A DNA stretch of 17,840 nucleotides from Rickettsiaceae bacterium (GCA_021741285.1 JAIOYD010000006.1:1-17840), one strand, 5' to 3'; numbered from the stretch's first letter, positions 7,699 to 16,772 are shown. Made by a program: numbers and translations. The notes: generated from the letters alone by a model not told the origin.

Positions 7699-8085
7699 TT
7701 GACAAATATTATGCAGCCAAGTTCTCAGTTTTTAGGCGAATATTTACCAATTGTTGTTTTCTTTGGAATAGCAACATTAGTATCTGTTGTAGTTATCATT
7801 TTACCTAAAATTCTTGCAACTGCAAAGCCAAATGAAAACAAACTCTCCAGCTACGAATGCGGGTTTGATGCATTTGAAGATGCTAGAGGAAAATTTGATA
7901 TTCGCTTTTACTTAGTGGCAATATTATTCATTATTTTTGATTTAGAAATAGCCTTTTTAATACCATGGGCGATTAATTTAAAATATATTGGTCACTTTGG
8001 CTTTTGGTCAATGATGGTATTTTTATTAGTATTAACGGGTGGTTTTATTTACGAATGGAAAAAAGGCGCTCTTGAGTGGGAGTAG
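7699..8085 (+). CDS. nuoA: NADH-quinone oxidoreductase subunit A
   Basis: NuoA is a small three-helix subunit at the junction between the peripheral and membrane arms of complex I. The 128-residue product has membrane segments at about 14-35, 71-93 and 100-118, and the family signature [19 protein letters not shown] followed by [20 protein letters not shown] (about 52-90), with the conserved acidic residues in the loop and second helix. The start chosen is TTG at 7699 because AGGG at 7687-7690 lies 8 nt before it; the next candidate, ATG at 7711, is 20 nt from that site. First gene of the nuoA-E block; nuoB follows after 36 nt. Confidence 0.96.
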   Translation: MTNIMQPSSQFLGEYLPIVVFFGIATLVSVVVIILPKILATAKPNENKLSSYECGFDAFEDARGKFDIRFYLVAILFIIFDLEIAFLIPWAINLKYIGHFGFWSMMVFLLVLTGGFIYEWKKGALEWE

Positions 8086-8121
8086 TAATACAGTCTATTG
8101 AACTGAATTAAGTGTATTTTT

Positions 8122-8628
8122 ATGACAAAAAAGTTAATTAATCAAGATAGTTTCTTTGAACAAGAATTATCAGATCGTGGTTATGTATTGACTAAAGTTG
8201 ATGATTTGATTGGTTGGGCAAGATCGAACTCTCTTTGGCCAATGACGTTCGGGCTTGCTTGCTGCGCTGTAGAAATGATGCAAGCAGCTGCCAGTAGATA
8301 TGACATGGATAGATTTGGCTTTTTGTTTAGACCTAGCCCAAGACAAGCTGATTTAATGATAGTTGCCGGAACTCTTACCAATAAGATGGCACCTGCAATG
8401 CGAAGGGTTTACGATCAAATGGCTGATCCTAAATATGTCATTTCAATGGGAAGCTGCGCTAATGGCGGTGGATATTATCATTATTCATACTCGGTAGTTA
8501 GAGGCTGCGATCGAATAGTTCCTGTTGATGTATACGTACCCGGATGCCCACCTACGGCAGAGGCTTTAATTTACGGATTGATGCAGCTACAGCGCAAAAT
8601 CCGAAGAACAAGTAAATTTAAGGGTTAG
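8122..8628 (+). CDS. nuoB: NADH-quinone oxidoreductase subunit B
   Basis: NuoB (PSST/NDUFS7) carries the terminal [4Fe-4S] cluster N2 that passes electrons to quinone. The 168-residue product has the four expected cysteines: adjacent Cys47-Cys48 in [11 protein letters not shown], Cys112 in [11 protein letters not shown], and Cys142 in [32 protein letters not shown] (64-84) is also typical of the family. Length is normal. It lies 36 nt after nuoA and 3 nt before nuoC. No sign of decay. Confidence 0.98.
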   Translation: MTKKLINQDSFFEQELSDRGYVLTKVDDLIGWARSNSLWPMTFGLACCAVEMMQAAASRYDMDRFGFLFRPSPRQADLMIVAGTLTNKMAPAMRRVYDQMADPKYVISMGSCANGGGYYHYSYSVVRGCDRIVPVDVYVPGCPPTAEALIYGLMQLQRKIRRTSKFKG

Positions 8629-8631
8629 GAT

Positions 8632-9231
8632 ATGGATTTTTCACCTATTATTAATAAATTTGCGAAAGATAATAAATTTCAGTTTATTCCAATTAGTATA
8701 AATGGTTTCACCTCTTACAGAATTAGTAAGGGGGACGTTTTTTCAGTACTACAGTTTGTAAAAGAGCATGAAGATCTGCGCTTTACAATACTCACCGATT
8801 TATTTGCTGCCGATTTTCCCGACCGCCTAGAGCGTTTTGAAGTCGTCTATAGCCTTCTTAGCTTAAAATTAAATAAGAGGCTACTATTCAAGATTAATCT
8901 TGAAGAAAATCAATCACCCCCTTCTGTTACAGCTATTTTTAGCACCGCTTGTTGGTATGAGAGAGAAGCTTTTGATATGTATGGTATAGAGTTTGAAGGT
9001 TGCCCTGATATGCGCCGAATTCTTACTGATTACGGCTTTGTTGGACATCCTTTACGCAAAGATTTTCCGCTAACTGGTCATGTCCAAGTCAGATATGATG
9101 AAAAGCTTGAAAAGGTCATTTATGAACCAGTATCTCTTGAACAAGAATTTAGAAATTTTGATTTTTCTTCGCCTTGGCAAGGTCACGAAGGACAAAAACT
9201 TCCCGGAGATGAGAAGGCAACAAAATTATGA
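8632..9231 (+). CDS. nuoC: NADH-quinone oxidoreductase subunit C
   Basis: NuoC (30-kDa subunit, NDUFS3) is a peripheral-arm scaffold holding NuoD and NuoB. The 199-residue product contains the family signature [16 protein letters not shown] (108-123) and [20 protein letters not shown] (124-143), then DFPLTGH. A Cys stands where many homologues have His in the GHPDxRR segment. It is a separate NuoC rather than the NuoCD fusion found in enterobacteria. It starts 3 nt after the nuoB stop; its TGA overlaps the nuoD ATG (ATGA). Confidence 0.97.
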   Translation: MDFSPIINKFAKDNKFQFIPISINGFTSYRISKGDVFSVLQFVKEHEDLRFTILTDLFAADFPDRLERFEVVYSLLSLKLNKRLLFKINLEENQSPPSVTAIFSTACWYEREAFDMYGIEFEGCPDMRRILTDYGFVGHPLRKDFPLTGHVQVRYDEKLEKVIYEPVSLEQEFRNFDFSSPWQGHEGQKLPGDEKATKL

Positions 9232-10553
9232 CAAAACGTAAAAAAGCGACTCCACTGACTTCGAAACCTGCTAGCAAAAAACAGGTATTAGTAAGAAATA
9301 AAGAAGCACAAGCTAAGGTACTTAATAGGAATGTTTCTGGTGCACATACTGATGAAATGACACAGAAGCCCTTGGTATTGGAAATTCAAAAAAAGACTAC
9401 TACTATCAACTTTGGTCCACAACATCCAGCAGCTCATGGAGTGCTTCGCTTGATCCTAGAAATGGATGGAGAAGTAATTAACAAATCAGATCCTCATATT
9501 GGCCTTTTGCATCGTGGTACCGAAAAATTAATTGAACATAAAACCTATGCTCAGGCAGTGCCCTATTTTGACCGGCTTGATTATGTATCTCCTATGTGCC
9601 AGGAACACGCTTATGCTCTAGCTGTGGAACAGCTTATGGGCTGTAAAGTGCCACTGCGCGCGCAATATATTCGTGTTTTGTTTTCTGAGCTTACCAGAAT
9701 ACTTAATCACACTATGAATATAGGCACTCAAGCTGTAGATCTTGGAGCAACCACTCCTCTTTTATGGCTATTCGAGGAACGCGAAAAAATCATGGAGTTT
9801 TATGAAAGAGTGTCTGGGTCACGTATGCACTCAAATTATTTTAGACCAGGAGGAGTAGCAGCAGATTTGCCAGATGGACTCTTAGAAGACATAGCAATAT
9901 TCAACAGTCAGTTTTTAAAGGTTCTAGCCGATACTGAAACTTTGCTAACAAATAACAGGATATGGAAACAAAGGCTAGTTGGAATAGGAATTGTAAGCCA
10001 AAAACAAGCAATGGAGTGGGGATTTTCAGGTCCGATGTTACGAGGTTCAGGCATAGAATGGGATTTACGCAAAAGCAATCCTTATGAGGTTTATGATAAA
10101 ATGGACTTTAATATACCAATTGGAAAAAATGGTGATTGTTATGACCGCTATTTAGTACGTGTTGAAGAAATGTATCAATCAGTAAAAATTATTGAGCAAT
10201 GTATCAAAGGAATACCAAAAGGCGAGGTACATTCCATTAATGCAAAAATGATTCCACCAAAACGAAGCCACATGAAAGAGTCAATGGAAGCCATGATTCA
10301 TCACTTTAAGCTATATACAGAAGGATACAATGTACCAAAAGGGGAAGCTTATGGTTATGTCGAAGCGCCTAAGGGCGAATTTGGTGTATATTTATACTCT
10401 GATGGTACAAACAAACCTTATCGATGCAGAATAAAAGCACCTGGATTCGCACACCTACAAGGACTCGATTTTATGACGCGTGGTCACTTACTGGCAGACG
10501 TAGTATCAGTTATTTCTAGTCTTGATGTTGTATTTGGAGAAATAGATCGATGA
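9228..10553 (+). CDS. nuoD: NADH-quinone oxidoreductase subunit D with basic N-terminal extension
   Basis: NuoD (49-kDa subunit, NDUFS2) forms the quinone site together with NuoB. The core runs from about residue 57: [79 protein letters not shown] and the C-terminal [20 protein letters not shown], all typical. The protein is 441 residues, roughly 45 longer than usual bacterial NuoD (about 390-400), because of a Lys/Arg/Ser/Thr-rich N-terminus ([19 protein letters not shown]...). An internal ATG at 9357 ([10 protein letters not shown]) would give 398 residues, the usual size, but has no ribosome-binding site, whereas ATG 9228 overlaps the nuoC stop and has GAGAAGG about 10 nt before it. Either start is possible; I favour 9228. 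Confidence 0.96.
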   Translation: MTKRKKATPLTSKPASKKQVLVRNKEAQAKVLNRNVSGAHTDEMTQKPLVLEIQKKTTTINFGPQHPAAHGVLRLILEMDGEVINKSDPHIGLLHRGTEKLIEHKTYAQAVPYFDRLDYVSPMCQEHAYALAVEQLMGCKVPLRAQYIRVLFSELTRILNHTMNIGTQAVDLGATTPLLWLFEEREKIMEFYERVSGSRMHSNYFRPGGVAADLPDGLLEDIAIFNSQFLKVLADTETLLTNNRIWKQRLVGIGIVSQKQAMEWGFSGPMLRGSGIEWDLRKSNPYEVYDKMDFNIPIGKNGDCYDRYLVRVEEMYQSVKIIEQCIKGIPKGEVHSINAKMIPPKRSHMKESMEAMIHHFKLYTEGYNVPKGEAYGYVEAPKGEFGVYLYSDGTNKPYRCRIKAPGFAHLQGLDFMTRGHLLADVVSVISSLDVVFGEIDR

Positions 10554-11065
10554 GCAAAATAAAAGACGTTTTTACTTTCAATAAAAACAGCATAGCAAAA
10601 GCTGAAGAGATTATAGCTAAGTATCCAGCGGGACGCCAGAAAAGTGCTATGCTTCCCCTACTCGAATTAGCCCAAAGACAGAATGGCGGATGGTTGTCTA
10701 CTGCAGCAATTGAATGCGTAGCAACATATCTATCCGAACCATTCATGCGCGCTTATGAAGTTGCAACTTTTTATACGATGTTTAATCTAAAACCTGTAGG
10801 TAGATACCATATTCAACTATGCGGAACAACACCTTGCTGGCTAATGGGCTCTGATGAAATAATGAAGGCGTGCCAAGAATCTGCTCAGACAAAATGTGGC
10901 CAGACTTCTGATGACAATCTATTTACCATTTCGGAAGTTGAGTGTCTGGGAGCGTGTAGGAACGCTCCTGTAATACAAATCAATGATGATTTTTATGAAG
11001 ACCTAACTGCAAAAAAAGTTGCTGAGATACTAGAATCTCTGAGAAAAAAGAACAAAACACAATAA
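10550..11065 (+). CDS. nuoE: NADH-quinone oxidoreductase subunit E
   Basis: NuoE (24-kDa subunit, NDUFV2) has a thioredoxin-like fold binding the [2Fe-2S] cluster N1a next to NuoF's flavin. The 171-residue product has Cys91 and Cys96 in [13 protein letters not shown] and Cys132 and Cys136 in [13 protein letters not shown], the four expected ligands, plus the helical N-terminal half with [20 protein letters not shown]. Its ATG overlaps the nuoD TGA (ATGA). It is the last gene of the tightly packed block: nuoF, normally next, is displaced by about 0.76 kb that holds a hairpin and a secreted protein gene. Confidence 0.97.
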   Translation: MSKIKDVFTFNKNSIAKAEEIIAKYPAGRQKSAMLPLLELAQRQNGGWLSTAAIECVATYLSEPFMRAYEVATFYTMFNLKPVGRYHIQLCGTTPCWLMGSDEIMKACQESAQTKCGQTSDDNLFTISEVECLGACRNAPVIQINDDFYEDLTAKKVAEILESLRKKNKTQ

Positions 11066-11107
11066 TAATTTATGCTATAGTAAAAAGTAGTCGTTTGGAA
11101 TTTATTT

Positions 11108-11140
11108 GAAGCCTGGGTTTGCGTTTGGTTCCCAGGCTTC
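11108..11140. terminator. Perfect 10-bp stem hairpin after nuoE
   Basis: GAAGCCTGGG (11108-11117) and CCCAGGCTTC (11131-11140) are exact inverted copies with a 13-nt loop. It is much more GC-rich than its surroundings and lies 43 nt after nuoE. Neither side is followed by a T-tract, so it does not fit a standard intrinsic terminator; it may stabilise the nuoA-E mRNA 3' end, attenuate read-through into the downstream genes, or be a dispersed repeat of the genome. Confidence 0.6.
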
Positions 11141-11203
11141 ACAAAGTCTAGTATTAAATCCTGCTATAACTCAGTTTAACAACTATAACGAATCAGAAAA
11201 CAA

Positions 11204-11842
11204 GTGAAAAAATTATTGATATTACTATTTATTATTACTCCCTTAGTCACAATGGCTGACTATATAAGCAATGGTTTTTTTATAGTTGATAAACATCTCA
11301 ATTTCAATAAAACAATCCGTTCGGGCCAGTGCCAAGGAACAGTGCCCTATCCCAAATTAACAAACGAAGATGAAGAGCTTTTTATGAGAATCAATGACGA
11401 AATTCATGATTTTGCAGAGCTTTACAGTATTTGTAATAGTGGCGAGAAAAACCATTTTTCAGTAAATTATGATGTGCCAAATTCGGGAACAAAAGATTTC
11501 TTTAGTGTTATCTGGCTTACCAAAAAAGATGATAAGTTATGGCGTGTTGACACATTGAATTTTAATGCAGAAACTGGAGCTATACTGACTACAGATAACC
11601 TATTCAACATTCATAGTAATCATCTATTTAGTGAATTAGCTAAGCTTTCGGAAGGCCATCTGAGTTCAAGTTGCAGCTGGGAACAATTTTTGGAAAAAAT
11701 TGAAAAAAGAGATGCCCAGTTCTATATCAAGGATAATGAGTGGTTTCTCGTATTTAACTCAACCCCAGCACTTAATAATATCGTAGAAATAAAAATCCCT
11801 CAATATTTTCTAATACAGAGAGACGATCATGATAATGAATAA
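11204..11842 (+). CDS. Secreted DUF3298/DUF4163-like protein lodged between nuoE and nuoF
   Basis: The 212-residue product begins with a clear signal peptide ([18 protein letters not shown], cleavage probably before DY), so it is exported. The mature part looks like the DUF4163/DUF3298 arrangement seen in RsiV- and PdaC-type proteins: [19 protein letters not shown] (about 48-66), [20 protein letters not shown] (about 88-107), [18 protein letters not shown] (about 118-135) and a last strand [20 protein letters not shown] (about 178-197). Three cysteines (in SGQCQG, YSICNS, SSSCSW) might form a disulfide in the periplasm. This assignment is from pattern memory and moderate. Start is GTG at 11204; GAAAA precedes it. 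The 3' end overlaps nuoF by 14 nt, so it is co-transcribed with nuoF. Its role, if any, in respiration is unknown. Confidence 0.75.
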   Translation: MKKLLILLFIITPLVTMADYISNGFFIVDKHLNFNKTIRSGQCQGTVPYPKLTNEDEELFMRINDEIHDFAELYSICNSGEKNHFSVNYDVPNSGTKDFFSVIWLTKKDDKLWRVDTLNFNAETGAILTTDNLFNIHSNHLFSELAKLSEGHLSSSCSWEQFLEKIEKRDAQFYIKDNEWFLVFNSTPALNNIVEIKIPQYFLIQRDDHDNE

Positions 11843-13097
11843 AGACAAAATTTTTTCCAATATTAATGGTAGCGACTCGGCTGACCTTAATGCTGCAAAA
11901 AAACGCGGTGATTGGGATAATACAAAGTCCTTAATTCAGAATGGACGTGACTGGATCATTGAGCAAGTAAAAGCTTCTGGACTACGTGGACGTGGTGGGG
12001 CTGGTTTTTCAACTGGTATGAAGTGGTCCTTTATGCCCAAAGATCATCCCAAGCCTTCATATCTGGTCGTCAATGCAGATGAGTCAGAACCTGGCACGTG
12101 TAAAGATCGTGATATTTTACGATATGAGCCCCATAAATTGATTGAAGGATGCGTTATTGCATCTGTTGGTATTGGTGCACACACTTGTTATATATACATA
12201 AGGGGAGAATTTTATAATGAGGCCGTTATCCTACAAAAAGCAATAGATGAAGCATATGATGCCATGTTAATTGGTAAAAATGCTTGCGGATCTGGTTACG
12301 ATATTAACATCTACTTGCATAGAGGTGCTGGTGCATATATTTGCGGTGAAGAAACAGCGTTACTAGAAAGCTTAGAAGGTAAAAAAGGTCAGCCTAGACT
12401 AAAACCACCGTTCCCCGCTGGCGCTGGCTTATATGGCTGCCCCACAACTATTAACAATGTTGAATCTATTGCAGTTGTCCCCACTATACTACGCCGAGGT
12501 GCCGCCTGGTTTGCTGGCCTTGGTAAACCAAATAATACTGGGACTAAATTGTTTTGTATCTCCGGTCATGTTAATAACCCATGTAATGTGGAAGAAGAAA
12601 TGGGTATATCTCTTAGAGAACTCATCGAAAAACATGCGGGCGGTATACGCGGAGGCTGGGATAATTTAAAAGCAATAATTCCAGGCGGTTCTTCTGTACC
12701 AATGATTCCAAAAGATATATGTGAGACGGTTTCTATGGATTTTGATTCTCTGCGAAGCGTTGGTTCCGGTCTTGGCACTGGTGGGCTGATTGTTATGGAT
12801 CAATCGACTGATATTATCTATGCCATTGCTCGACTTAGCAAATTCTATATGCATGAATCCTGTGGACAGTGCACGCCGTGTCGGGAAGGAACTGGATGGA
12901 TGTGGAGAGTAATGATGCGCCTTGTACGCGGGCAAGCAAAAGAAGAAGAGATCGATGAGCTACTAGATGTTACCCGCCAAGTAGAGGGACACACTATATG
13001 CGCACTTGGCGATGCTGCTGCTTGGCCAATACAAGGCTTGATTAAACATTTCCGCCATGAAATTGTAGACAGAATTCGAGTTGCTAATGTTAAATAA
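11829..13097 (+). CDS. nuoF: NADH-quinone oxidoreductase subunit F (NADH- and FMN-binding)
   Basis: NuoF (51-kDa subunit, NDUFV1) oxidises NADH through FMN and feeds electrons to cluster N3. In 422 residues it shows the glycine-rich [16 protein letters not shown] (51-66), [16 protein letters not shown] (80-95), the FMN/NADH region [19 protein letters not shown] (166-184), and the [4Fe-4S] ligands Cys345, Cys348 and Cys351 in [17 protein letters not shown] with Cys391 in [13 protein letters not shown]. Length is normal. Two starts are near each other, ATG 11829 and ATG 11835 (MNKDK); AGAGAGA at about 11818-11824 suits either. The start overlaps the upstream secreted-protein gene by 14 nt and the 3' end overlaps the spermidine-synthase-like gene. 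Confidence 0.97.
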   Translation: MIMNKDKIFSNINGSDSADLNAAKKRGDWDNTKSLIQNGRDWIIEQVKASGLRGRGGAGFSTGMKWSFMPKDHPKPSYLVVNADESEPGTCKDRDILRYEPHKLIEGCVIASVGIGAHTCYIYIRGEFYNEAVILQKAIDEAYDAMLIGKNACGSGYDINIYLHRGAGAYICGEETALLESLEGKKGQPRLKPPFPAGAGLYGCPTTINNVESIAVVPTILRRGAAWFAGLGKPNNTGTKLFCISGHVNNPCNVEEEMGISLRELIEKHAGGIRGGWDNLKAIIPGGSSVPMIPKDICETVSMDFDSLRSVGSGLGTGGLIVMDQSTDIIYAIARLSKFYMHESCGQCTPCREGTGWMWRVMMRLVRGQAKEEEIDELLDVTRQVEGHTICALGDAAAWPIQGLIKHFRHEIVDRIRVANVK

Positions 13098-13936
13098 TAA
13101 AAAACTAATAAAAAGATTTTTGCTTTTTTCTGCTGCCATTATTTTACTCGTTACTGCACTTGTTGTTATAAAAAATAACGATGGATCTAAGATACTAATT
13201 AAAGAAGAAAGTAATTTTGGGCCTGTATGGGTATTTGAGAAAACCGGCCAAAGATGCATGACTTTTATCGAGCCACCAACACCCATAGTGCAAAGTTGTG
13301 CCTTAACCCAGAATCCCAAAATAGTCTTGCATGGTTATATAAAACTATTCCTCAGTACTTTGTTTTTTAATGATAACCCACAAAGAATATTAGTAATTGG
13401 CCTTGGAGGGGCAAGTGTACATAAAGCATTAAATATATTACTGCCAAGAACACAAATCGACACCGTTGAGATCAATGATGTATTACCTAAAATTGTTGAC
13501 CAATATTTCGGCTATAAAGAAGATTATCGTAATAAAATATTCATAGAAGATGGTGCGATATTCGCCAAAGAATCTGCAGCAAATATATATGACATTGTCC
13601 TTATTGATGCATTTAACGCTGATTACATACCACCACAGTTTTTAACTGATGAGTGTCATGCAAGACATCAAAAAGATACTAACTCCAAATGGAGTTGTAG
13701 CGATCAATACTTTTACCGTCAGTAAAACCTATGAACTTGAATCTGATTTATTCAAGCGTAACTTCGGTAAGTATTATAATTTGATTTTCAACAAATCACG
13801 AATTATGGTAGCTGCAAAAAATGACCTTCCTGATTTATCAGAGATAGCCAGCAATTCAATTTTCTGGCGATATAGGTTTGTTGAGGTTGATGTCAATCAG
13901 GAGGGGTTATTAGGATTGTACTCCAACCCAAATTAA
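13087..13936 (+). pseudogene. Spermidine-synthase-like protein, interrupted by a frameshift
   Basis: The reading frame from ATG 13087 (a TTG at 13081 is also in frame) gives a membrane-anchored protein (helix about 8-28) with a Rossmann methyltransferase-like fold of polyamine aminopropyltransferases: RILVIGLGGASVHKALNILL (100-119), TVEINDVLPKIVDQYFG (126-142), EDGAIFA (154-160) and DIVLIDAFNADYIPPQFLTD (169-188). The frame then runs into unrelated sequence and stops at 13725. The expected continuation, MQDIKKILTPNGVVAINTFT onward to LLGLYSNPN, is in the +1 frame from 13658 to 13936. Skipping one base near 13657 would restore a protein of about 282 residues. So the gene is either a recent pseudogene, a sequencing or assembly error, or, less likely, a recoded gene. 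The start overlaps the last codons of nuoF. Substrate cannot be called: many such membrane-bound homologues do not make spermidine. Confidence 0.8.
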
Positions 13937-13957
13937 AACTAGAGCTCTTGCAATAAT

Positions 13958-14278
13958 TTATAATATCTGAATATATTTCTCGAATTTATTTTTTTTGTTC
14001 TGGAATTTGTCAGCATCCGGTAGAGGATCTTTTTTGACGGTAATGTTATCCCATTTGCTTGCAAGTTCTTTATTTATTTCTATCCACTTGATCAAGTCAG
14101 GTGATTCTTCTTTTATTGCATCTACGGGACATTCCGGTACACATACTCCGCAGTCAATACATTCTTCTGGATTTATTACGAGCATAAATTCTCCTTCGTA
14201 AAAACAATCCACCGGACACACCTCAACGCAATCGGTATATTTACATTTGACACATTCATCAGTTACAACGTAAGTCAT
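13958..14278 (-). CDS. fdxA: 7Fe ferredoxin (3Fe-4S/4Fe-4S) FdxA
   Basis: This small electron carrier has 106 residues. Cys9, Cys17 (in [19 protein letters not shown]), Cys50 are in the positions of the [3Fe-4S] ligands, and Cys21 with Cys40, Cys43 and Cys46 ([16 protein letters not shown]) fit the [4Fe-4S] cluster; extra Cys12 and Cys25 are common in this group. The C-terminal extension (about 60-106, [21 protein letters not shown]) is that of alphaproteobacterial FdxA (about 107-112 residues). AAAGGA ends 9 nt before the ATG at 14278. It lies 34 nt downstream of ccmC on the same strand, so it probably belongs to the pgeF-ccmC-fdxA transcript. Partner enzymes are not in the window. Confidence 0.96.
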   Translation of the reverse strand: MTYVVTDECVKCKYTDCVEVCPVDCFYEGEFMLVINPEECIDCGVCVPECPVDAIKEESPDLIKWIEINKELASKWDNITVKKDPLPDADKFQNKKNKFEKYIQIL

Positions 14279-14312
14279 AATAATTATCCTTTCTTTAATA
14301 TATCAAAATTCT

Positions 14313-15014
14313 TTACAACCGATGATTTTGTTTTTGTCTATTAAGCAAAAACTTGGTACGAATTAACAATAGGAGTATAAAATATAGTATAAAGCTTGTA
14401 AACATTATCATTAACGGTAATAACATGGAGCTATGAATCGAGGGACCTCCAACCCTTAATATGCTAGCTGGCTGATGCAAGCTGTACCAAATATCAACAG
14501 AGAATTTTACAATAGGAATATTGATAAACCCAATTAATGCCATTACTGACGCTGGCTTCTCTGCTCTTAATATATTAGAACCACTATTTACAATCGTTAT
14601 ATAGCTTATATAGAGCAGAAACAATACTAACATCGAAGTAAGCCTAGCATCCCAAACCCACCAAGTGCCCCATATGGGCTTACCCCATAATGAGCCTGTA
14701 ACCAAAGTAATTAAAGCAAATGAAGCGCCAATTGGCGCAGATGCTACAGCTAAAAAATAGGAAAGCCTAGTTTTCCAAACTAAAGCTGAAAAACTACAAA
14801 CAGCTATAAAAGAATAAATCCCTAAACTCATCCATGCGGATGGCACATGAACATACATCACCCGCACTATTTCTCCTTGTTGGTAATCTGGAGGCGAAGA
14901 ATAGAGAGAAAGATACAGCCCTATCCCAAGAGTAATAGGCAGCAAAACAGCTAATATTGGAATAAACATAGCTTCGATTTTTAAGAATAAATTTGGCGTT
15001 AATAGCTTTAACAT
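14313..15014 (-). CDS. ccmC: Heme-handling protein CcmC of cytochrome c maturation system I
   Basis: CcmC is the inner-membrane protein that presents heme to the chaperone CcmE during c-type cytochrome assembly. The 233-residue product has six membrane helices and the tryptophan-rich heme-binding signature WGTWWVWDARLTSMLVLF (115-132). The two heme-ligand histidines expected in periplasmic loops are His56 (YVHVPSAW) and His180 (YSLHQPAS). Length is typical (about 230-245). Its ATG shares one base with the pgeF stop (TAATG), so the two are translationally coupled. Other ccm genes are not in the window, which fits the scattered ccm genes of Rickettsiales. Confidence 0.95.
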   Translation of the reverse strand: MLKLLTPNLFLKIEAMFIPILAVLLPITLGIGLYLSLYSSPPDYQQGEIVRVMYVHVPSAWMSLGIYSFIAVCSFSALVWKTRLSYFLAVASAPIGASFALITLVTGSLWGKPIWGTWWVWDARLTSMLVLFLLYISYITIVNSGSNILRAEKPASVMALIGFINIPIVKFSVDIWYSLHQPASILRVGGPSIHSSMLLPLMIMFTSFILYFILLLLIRTKFLLNRQKQNHRL

Positions 15015-15748
15015 TATCTAATTATGATTGTTGATAATATATTTTGTGAGTATTGCTCTCCATTATGACATGACCTACGGTAACTTGGGTATTTTTCTGA
15101 CATAGAGTAAGTATCCTCCTCTATATTATGAACTAACTCTATGTTTTCCTTTGTTAATTTTTTTATAACAAAACCAACTAAATCAAACATGAAATAATTT
15201 TCTCTATTTGATGGCTGAAATAACTCTTTAATTTCATCGCCCTCACTAATAAAATCATGGTAATATTTAGCATCAACTTCATATGATTTCTGTGCAATTG
15301 CTGGGCCAATAATTGCTTTTATCTTATTTGCTCCCCTATCTTGCATCATTTTTCGAACATTAGTAATTATATTTGACTTTGCGCTCTTCCAACCGCAATG
15401 CGCTGCACCAATAACTCTGCCGTCATCACTTGCAAATAAAACAGGTACACAATCTGCCGTAAGTATGCCAAGTGCCACTTTTGGTCGTGTCGTTATGGAA
15501 GCATCAGCTTGGGGTTGCTTTTTTAAGTCTATATTATCAGCAAAAATAACATCATTACCGTGCACTTGGTTCATTATGAAAAGGTCCTCAGCATTAAGAT
15601 TGGTTTTGATATTATAAATATTTTTCTGCACCTGGGCTAATTTTACAGCATCAGTGCACTTATGGAGGCTATAGATGCCGCTAGAATTTGTATAGGTTCT
15701 ATCAATGATATTATAATAAACTTTGTTTTTTATAAATTCTGTTTCCAT
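15014..15748 (-). CDS. pgeF: PgeF/YfiH-type purine nucleosidase (laccase-domain protein)
   Basis: The family (DUF152, YfiH/YlmD, once called multicopper polyphenol oxidase) has zinc-dependent purine nucleoside phosphorylase/adenosine deaminase activity, and in E. coli PgeF corrects misincorporated serine in peptidoglycan precursors. The 244-residue product has the three metal-ligand motifs: MNQVHGNDV (His63), ILTADCVPVLF (Cys100) and GAAHCGWKSA (His117), and the closing SYRRSCHNGEQYSQN. Length is typical (about 240-250). It is the first gene of the minus-strand group and overlaps ccmC by one base. A TATAAT at 15790-15785 on the minus strand could be its -10 element. Which of the known activities applies here is not decidable from sequence. 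Confidence 0.93.
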   Translation of the reverse strand: METEFIKNKVYYNIIDRTYTNSSGIYSLHKCTDAVKLAQVQKNIYNIKTNLNAEDLFIMNQVHGNDVIFADNIDLKKQPQADASITTRPKVALGILTADCVPVLFASDDGRVIGAAHCGWKSAKSNIITNVRKMMQDRGANKIKAIIGPAIAQKSYEVDAKYYHDFISEGDEIKELFQPSNRENYFMFDLVGFVIKKLTKENIELVHNIEEDTYSMSEKYPSYRRSCHNGEQYSQNILSTIIIR

Positions 15749-15784
15749 GGTAAATAAATATTAATCAATACAGTCATATAGCGA

Positions 15785-15790
15785 ATTATA
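15785..15790 (-). promoter_or_regulatory. Possible -10 element for pgeF-ccmC-fdxA
   Basis: TATAAT reads on the minus strand 37 nt upstream of the pgeF ATG, a suitable distance. No good -35 box at 16-18 nt was found, so support is weak. Confidence 0.25.
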
Positions 15791-15843
15791 AAGTATCAGA
15801 AGTCAACGAGAGATACAATCGATTAACTTCTTTACAAAATGAT

Positions 15844-16515
15844 TTGCAATCAAATCATAACTTAACTCCGATTATTGGAGCAGAAATTGAGTTTTATCTT
15901 TCAAAAAATATCAATGTTAGAGAATTAGCAAGTAAAATAGGGCATGATATAAAACTGGAAAAGGGAAAAAATCAATATGAGATTGATCTGCCTCCTAGTC
16001 CTGATCTAGTGACCATAGCAAGAGATATTGAATCCGCAAGAAAAGATATTGGTCTATTTGCTAAGCAAATGGGGGGTAGTGCTGATTTCTGCTCCAAACC
16101 ATTTGCCAATGATTATGGCAGTAGTATACACATACATTTAAACTTTCTTGAAGATAATAATATTGAAAAATATGCACAAATATTATGTTATTATTTGCCT
16201 CAATACATACAATATTTCTTGCCCAACTCTGATGATTACAAACGTTTAGATAGTAAATTTATGGCTCCAACTCATATTTCATGGGGCGGAAATAACCGAA
16301 GCGTATTAATACGAATTCCAGATTCACTACCAAAAAGGTTGGAACACAGATTAGCTGCTGCAAGCGCTGATCCAGCAGGAGTAATTTTTGCCCTATTAGA
16401 TTCAATAAAACATGGAATACTATCGTATAACAATATTCCTCATATAGCAAAAACCCATGGTAATGCTTTTGATGAACAGTATCGTTTGATGCCCATTATA
16501 AATGTCTTATCGTAA
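15844..16515 (+). CDS. Glutamine-synthetase-like catalytic domain protein without N-terminal beta-grasp domain
   Basis: The product of at least 223 residues carries in order most C-terminal catalytic motifs of type I glutamine synthetase: IIGAEIEFYLS (10-20; metal-binding Glu pair), NQYEIDLPPS (43-52), FCSKPFANDYGSSIHIHLNF (82-101, with His96 and His98), LPNSDDYKRLDSKF (126-139), ISWGGNNRSVLIRIPDSLP (145-163) and LEHRLAAASADPAGVIFALL (166-185). The N-terminal beta-grasp domain, which completes the active site in ordinary dodecameric enzymes, is absent, and the C-terminus is short (usual enzymes are 440-480 residues). It may be a different ATP-dependent amine ligase or a non-catalytic remnant. 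The start is uncertain: TTG 15844 has no ribosome-binding site; the frame is open upstream to 15754 with no ATG or GTG, and an ATG at 15839 is out of frame by one base. Confidence 0.75.
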   Translation: MQSNHNLTPIIGAEIEFYLSKNINVRELASKIGHDIKLEKGKNQYEIDLPPSPDLVTIARDIESARKDIGLFAKQMGGSADFCSKPFANDYGSSIHIHLNFLEDNNIEKYAQILCYYLPQYIQYFLPNSDDYKRLDSKFMAPTHISWGGNNRSVLIRIPDSLPKRLEHRLAAASADPAGVIFALLDSIKHGILSYNNIPHIAKTHGNAFDEQYRLMPIINVLS

Positions 16516-16634
16516 CTAGTATAATTAACTAACACCCCACACGCCAATTCAGCATCATCATCTGATTCTTGCTCTAATAATTCTGATTGTAATGTAGATA
16601 GTTGTTGTGTCATTACATACTGCTGCACTTCCTC

Positions 16635-16664
16635 AAAAAAATCTCTAAATAAATATTAGAGATT
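16635..16664 (-). terminator. Intrinsic-terminator-like hairpin on the minus strand
   Basis: On the minus strand AATCTCTAA (16664-16656), a 7-nt loop and TTAGAGATT (16648-16640) form a perfect 9-bp stem whose 3' side runs into seven T (16641-16635). The stem is AT-rich, so strength is modest. It would stop leftward transcription, yet no recognised minus-strand gene lies to the right. Confidence 0.5.
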
Positions 16665-16708
16665 AGTAATTGGTAAAAAATATAATAGAATAAAACAATG
16701 GAACCAAT

Positions 16709-16722
16709 CACTCTCGAGAGTG
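16709..16722. promoter_or_regulatory. Perfect 14-bp palindrome
   Basis: CACTCTCGAGAGTG is fully self-complementary and lies 22 nt after a TATAAT (16681-16686). It could be an operator for a dimeric regulator or a small hairpin tip. No second copy was noticed in the window. Confidence 0.35.
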
Positions 16723-16772
16723 CTATCAGTGCTGGTAATCTTGGCTATAAGTGAGGCAAAATCACCGAAAAG

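Noticed and set aside
11108..11140. Standard intrinsic terminator after nuoE
   Set aside because: The stem is perfect, but neither side has a T-tract, so it is listed as a hairpin of uncertain role rather than a firm terminator.
13636..13660. Programmed ribosomal frameshift in the spermidine-synthase-like gene
   Set aside because: No classical slippery heptamer with a following stem-loop or known stimulator is visible; mutation or sequence error is simpler.
16440..16628. Minus-strand frame (62 residues, acidic start region LEQESDDDAELACG)
   Set aside because: It begins with GTG only 2 nt after GAGGAA, overlaps the 3' end of the glutamine-synthetase-like gene by 76 nt, and matches no family I know; a terminator hairpin sits directly in front of it.
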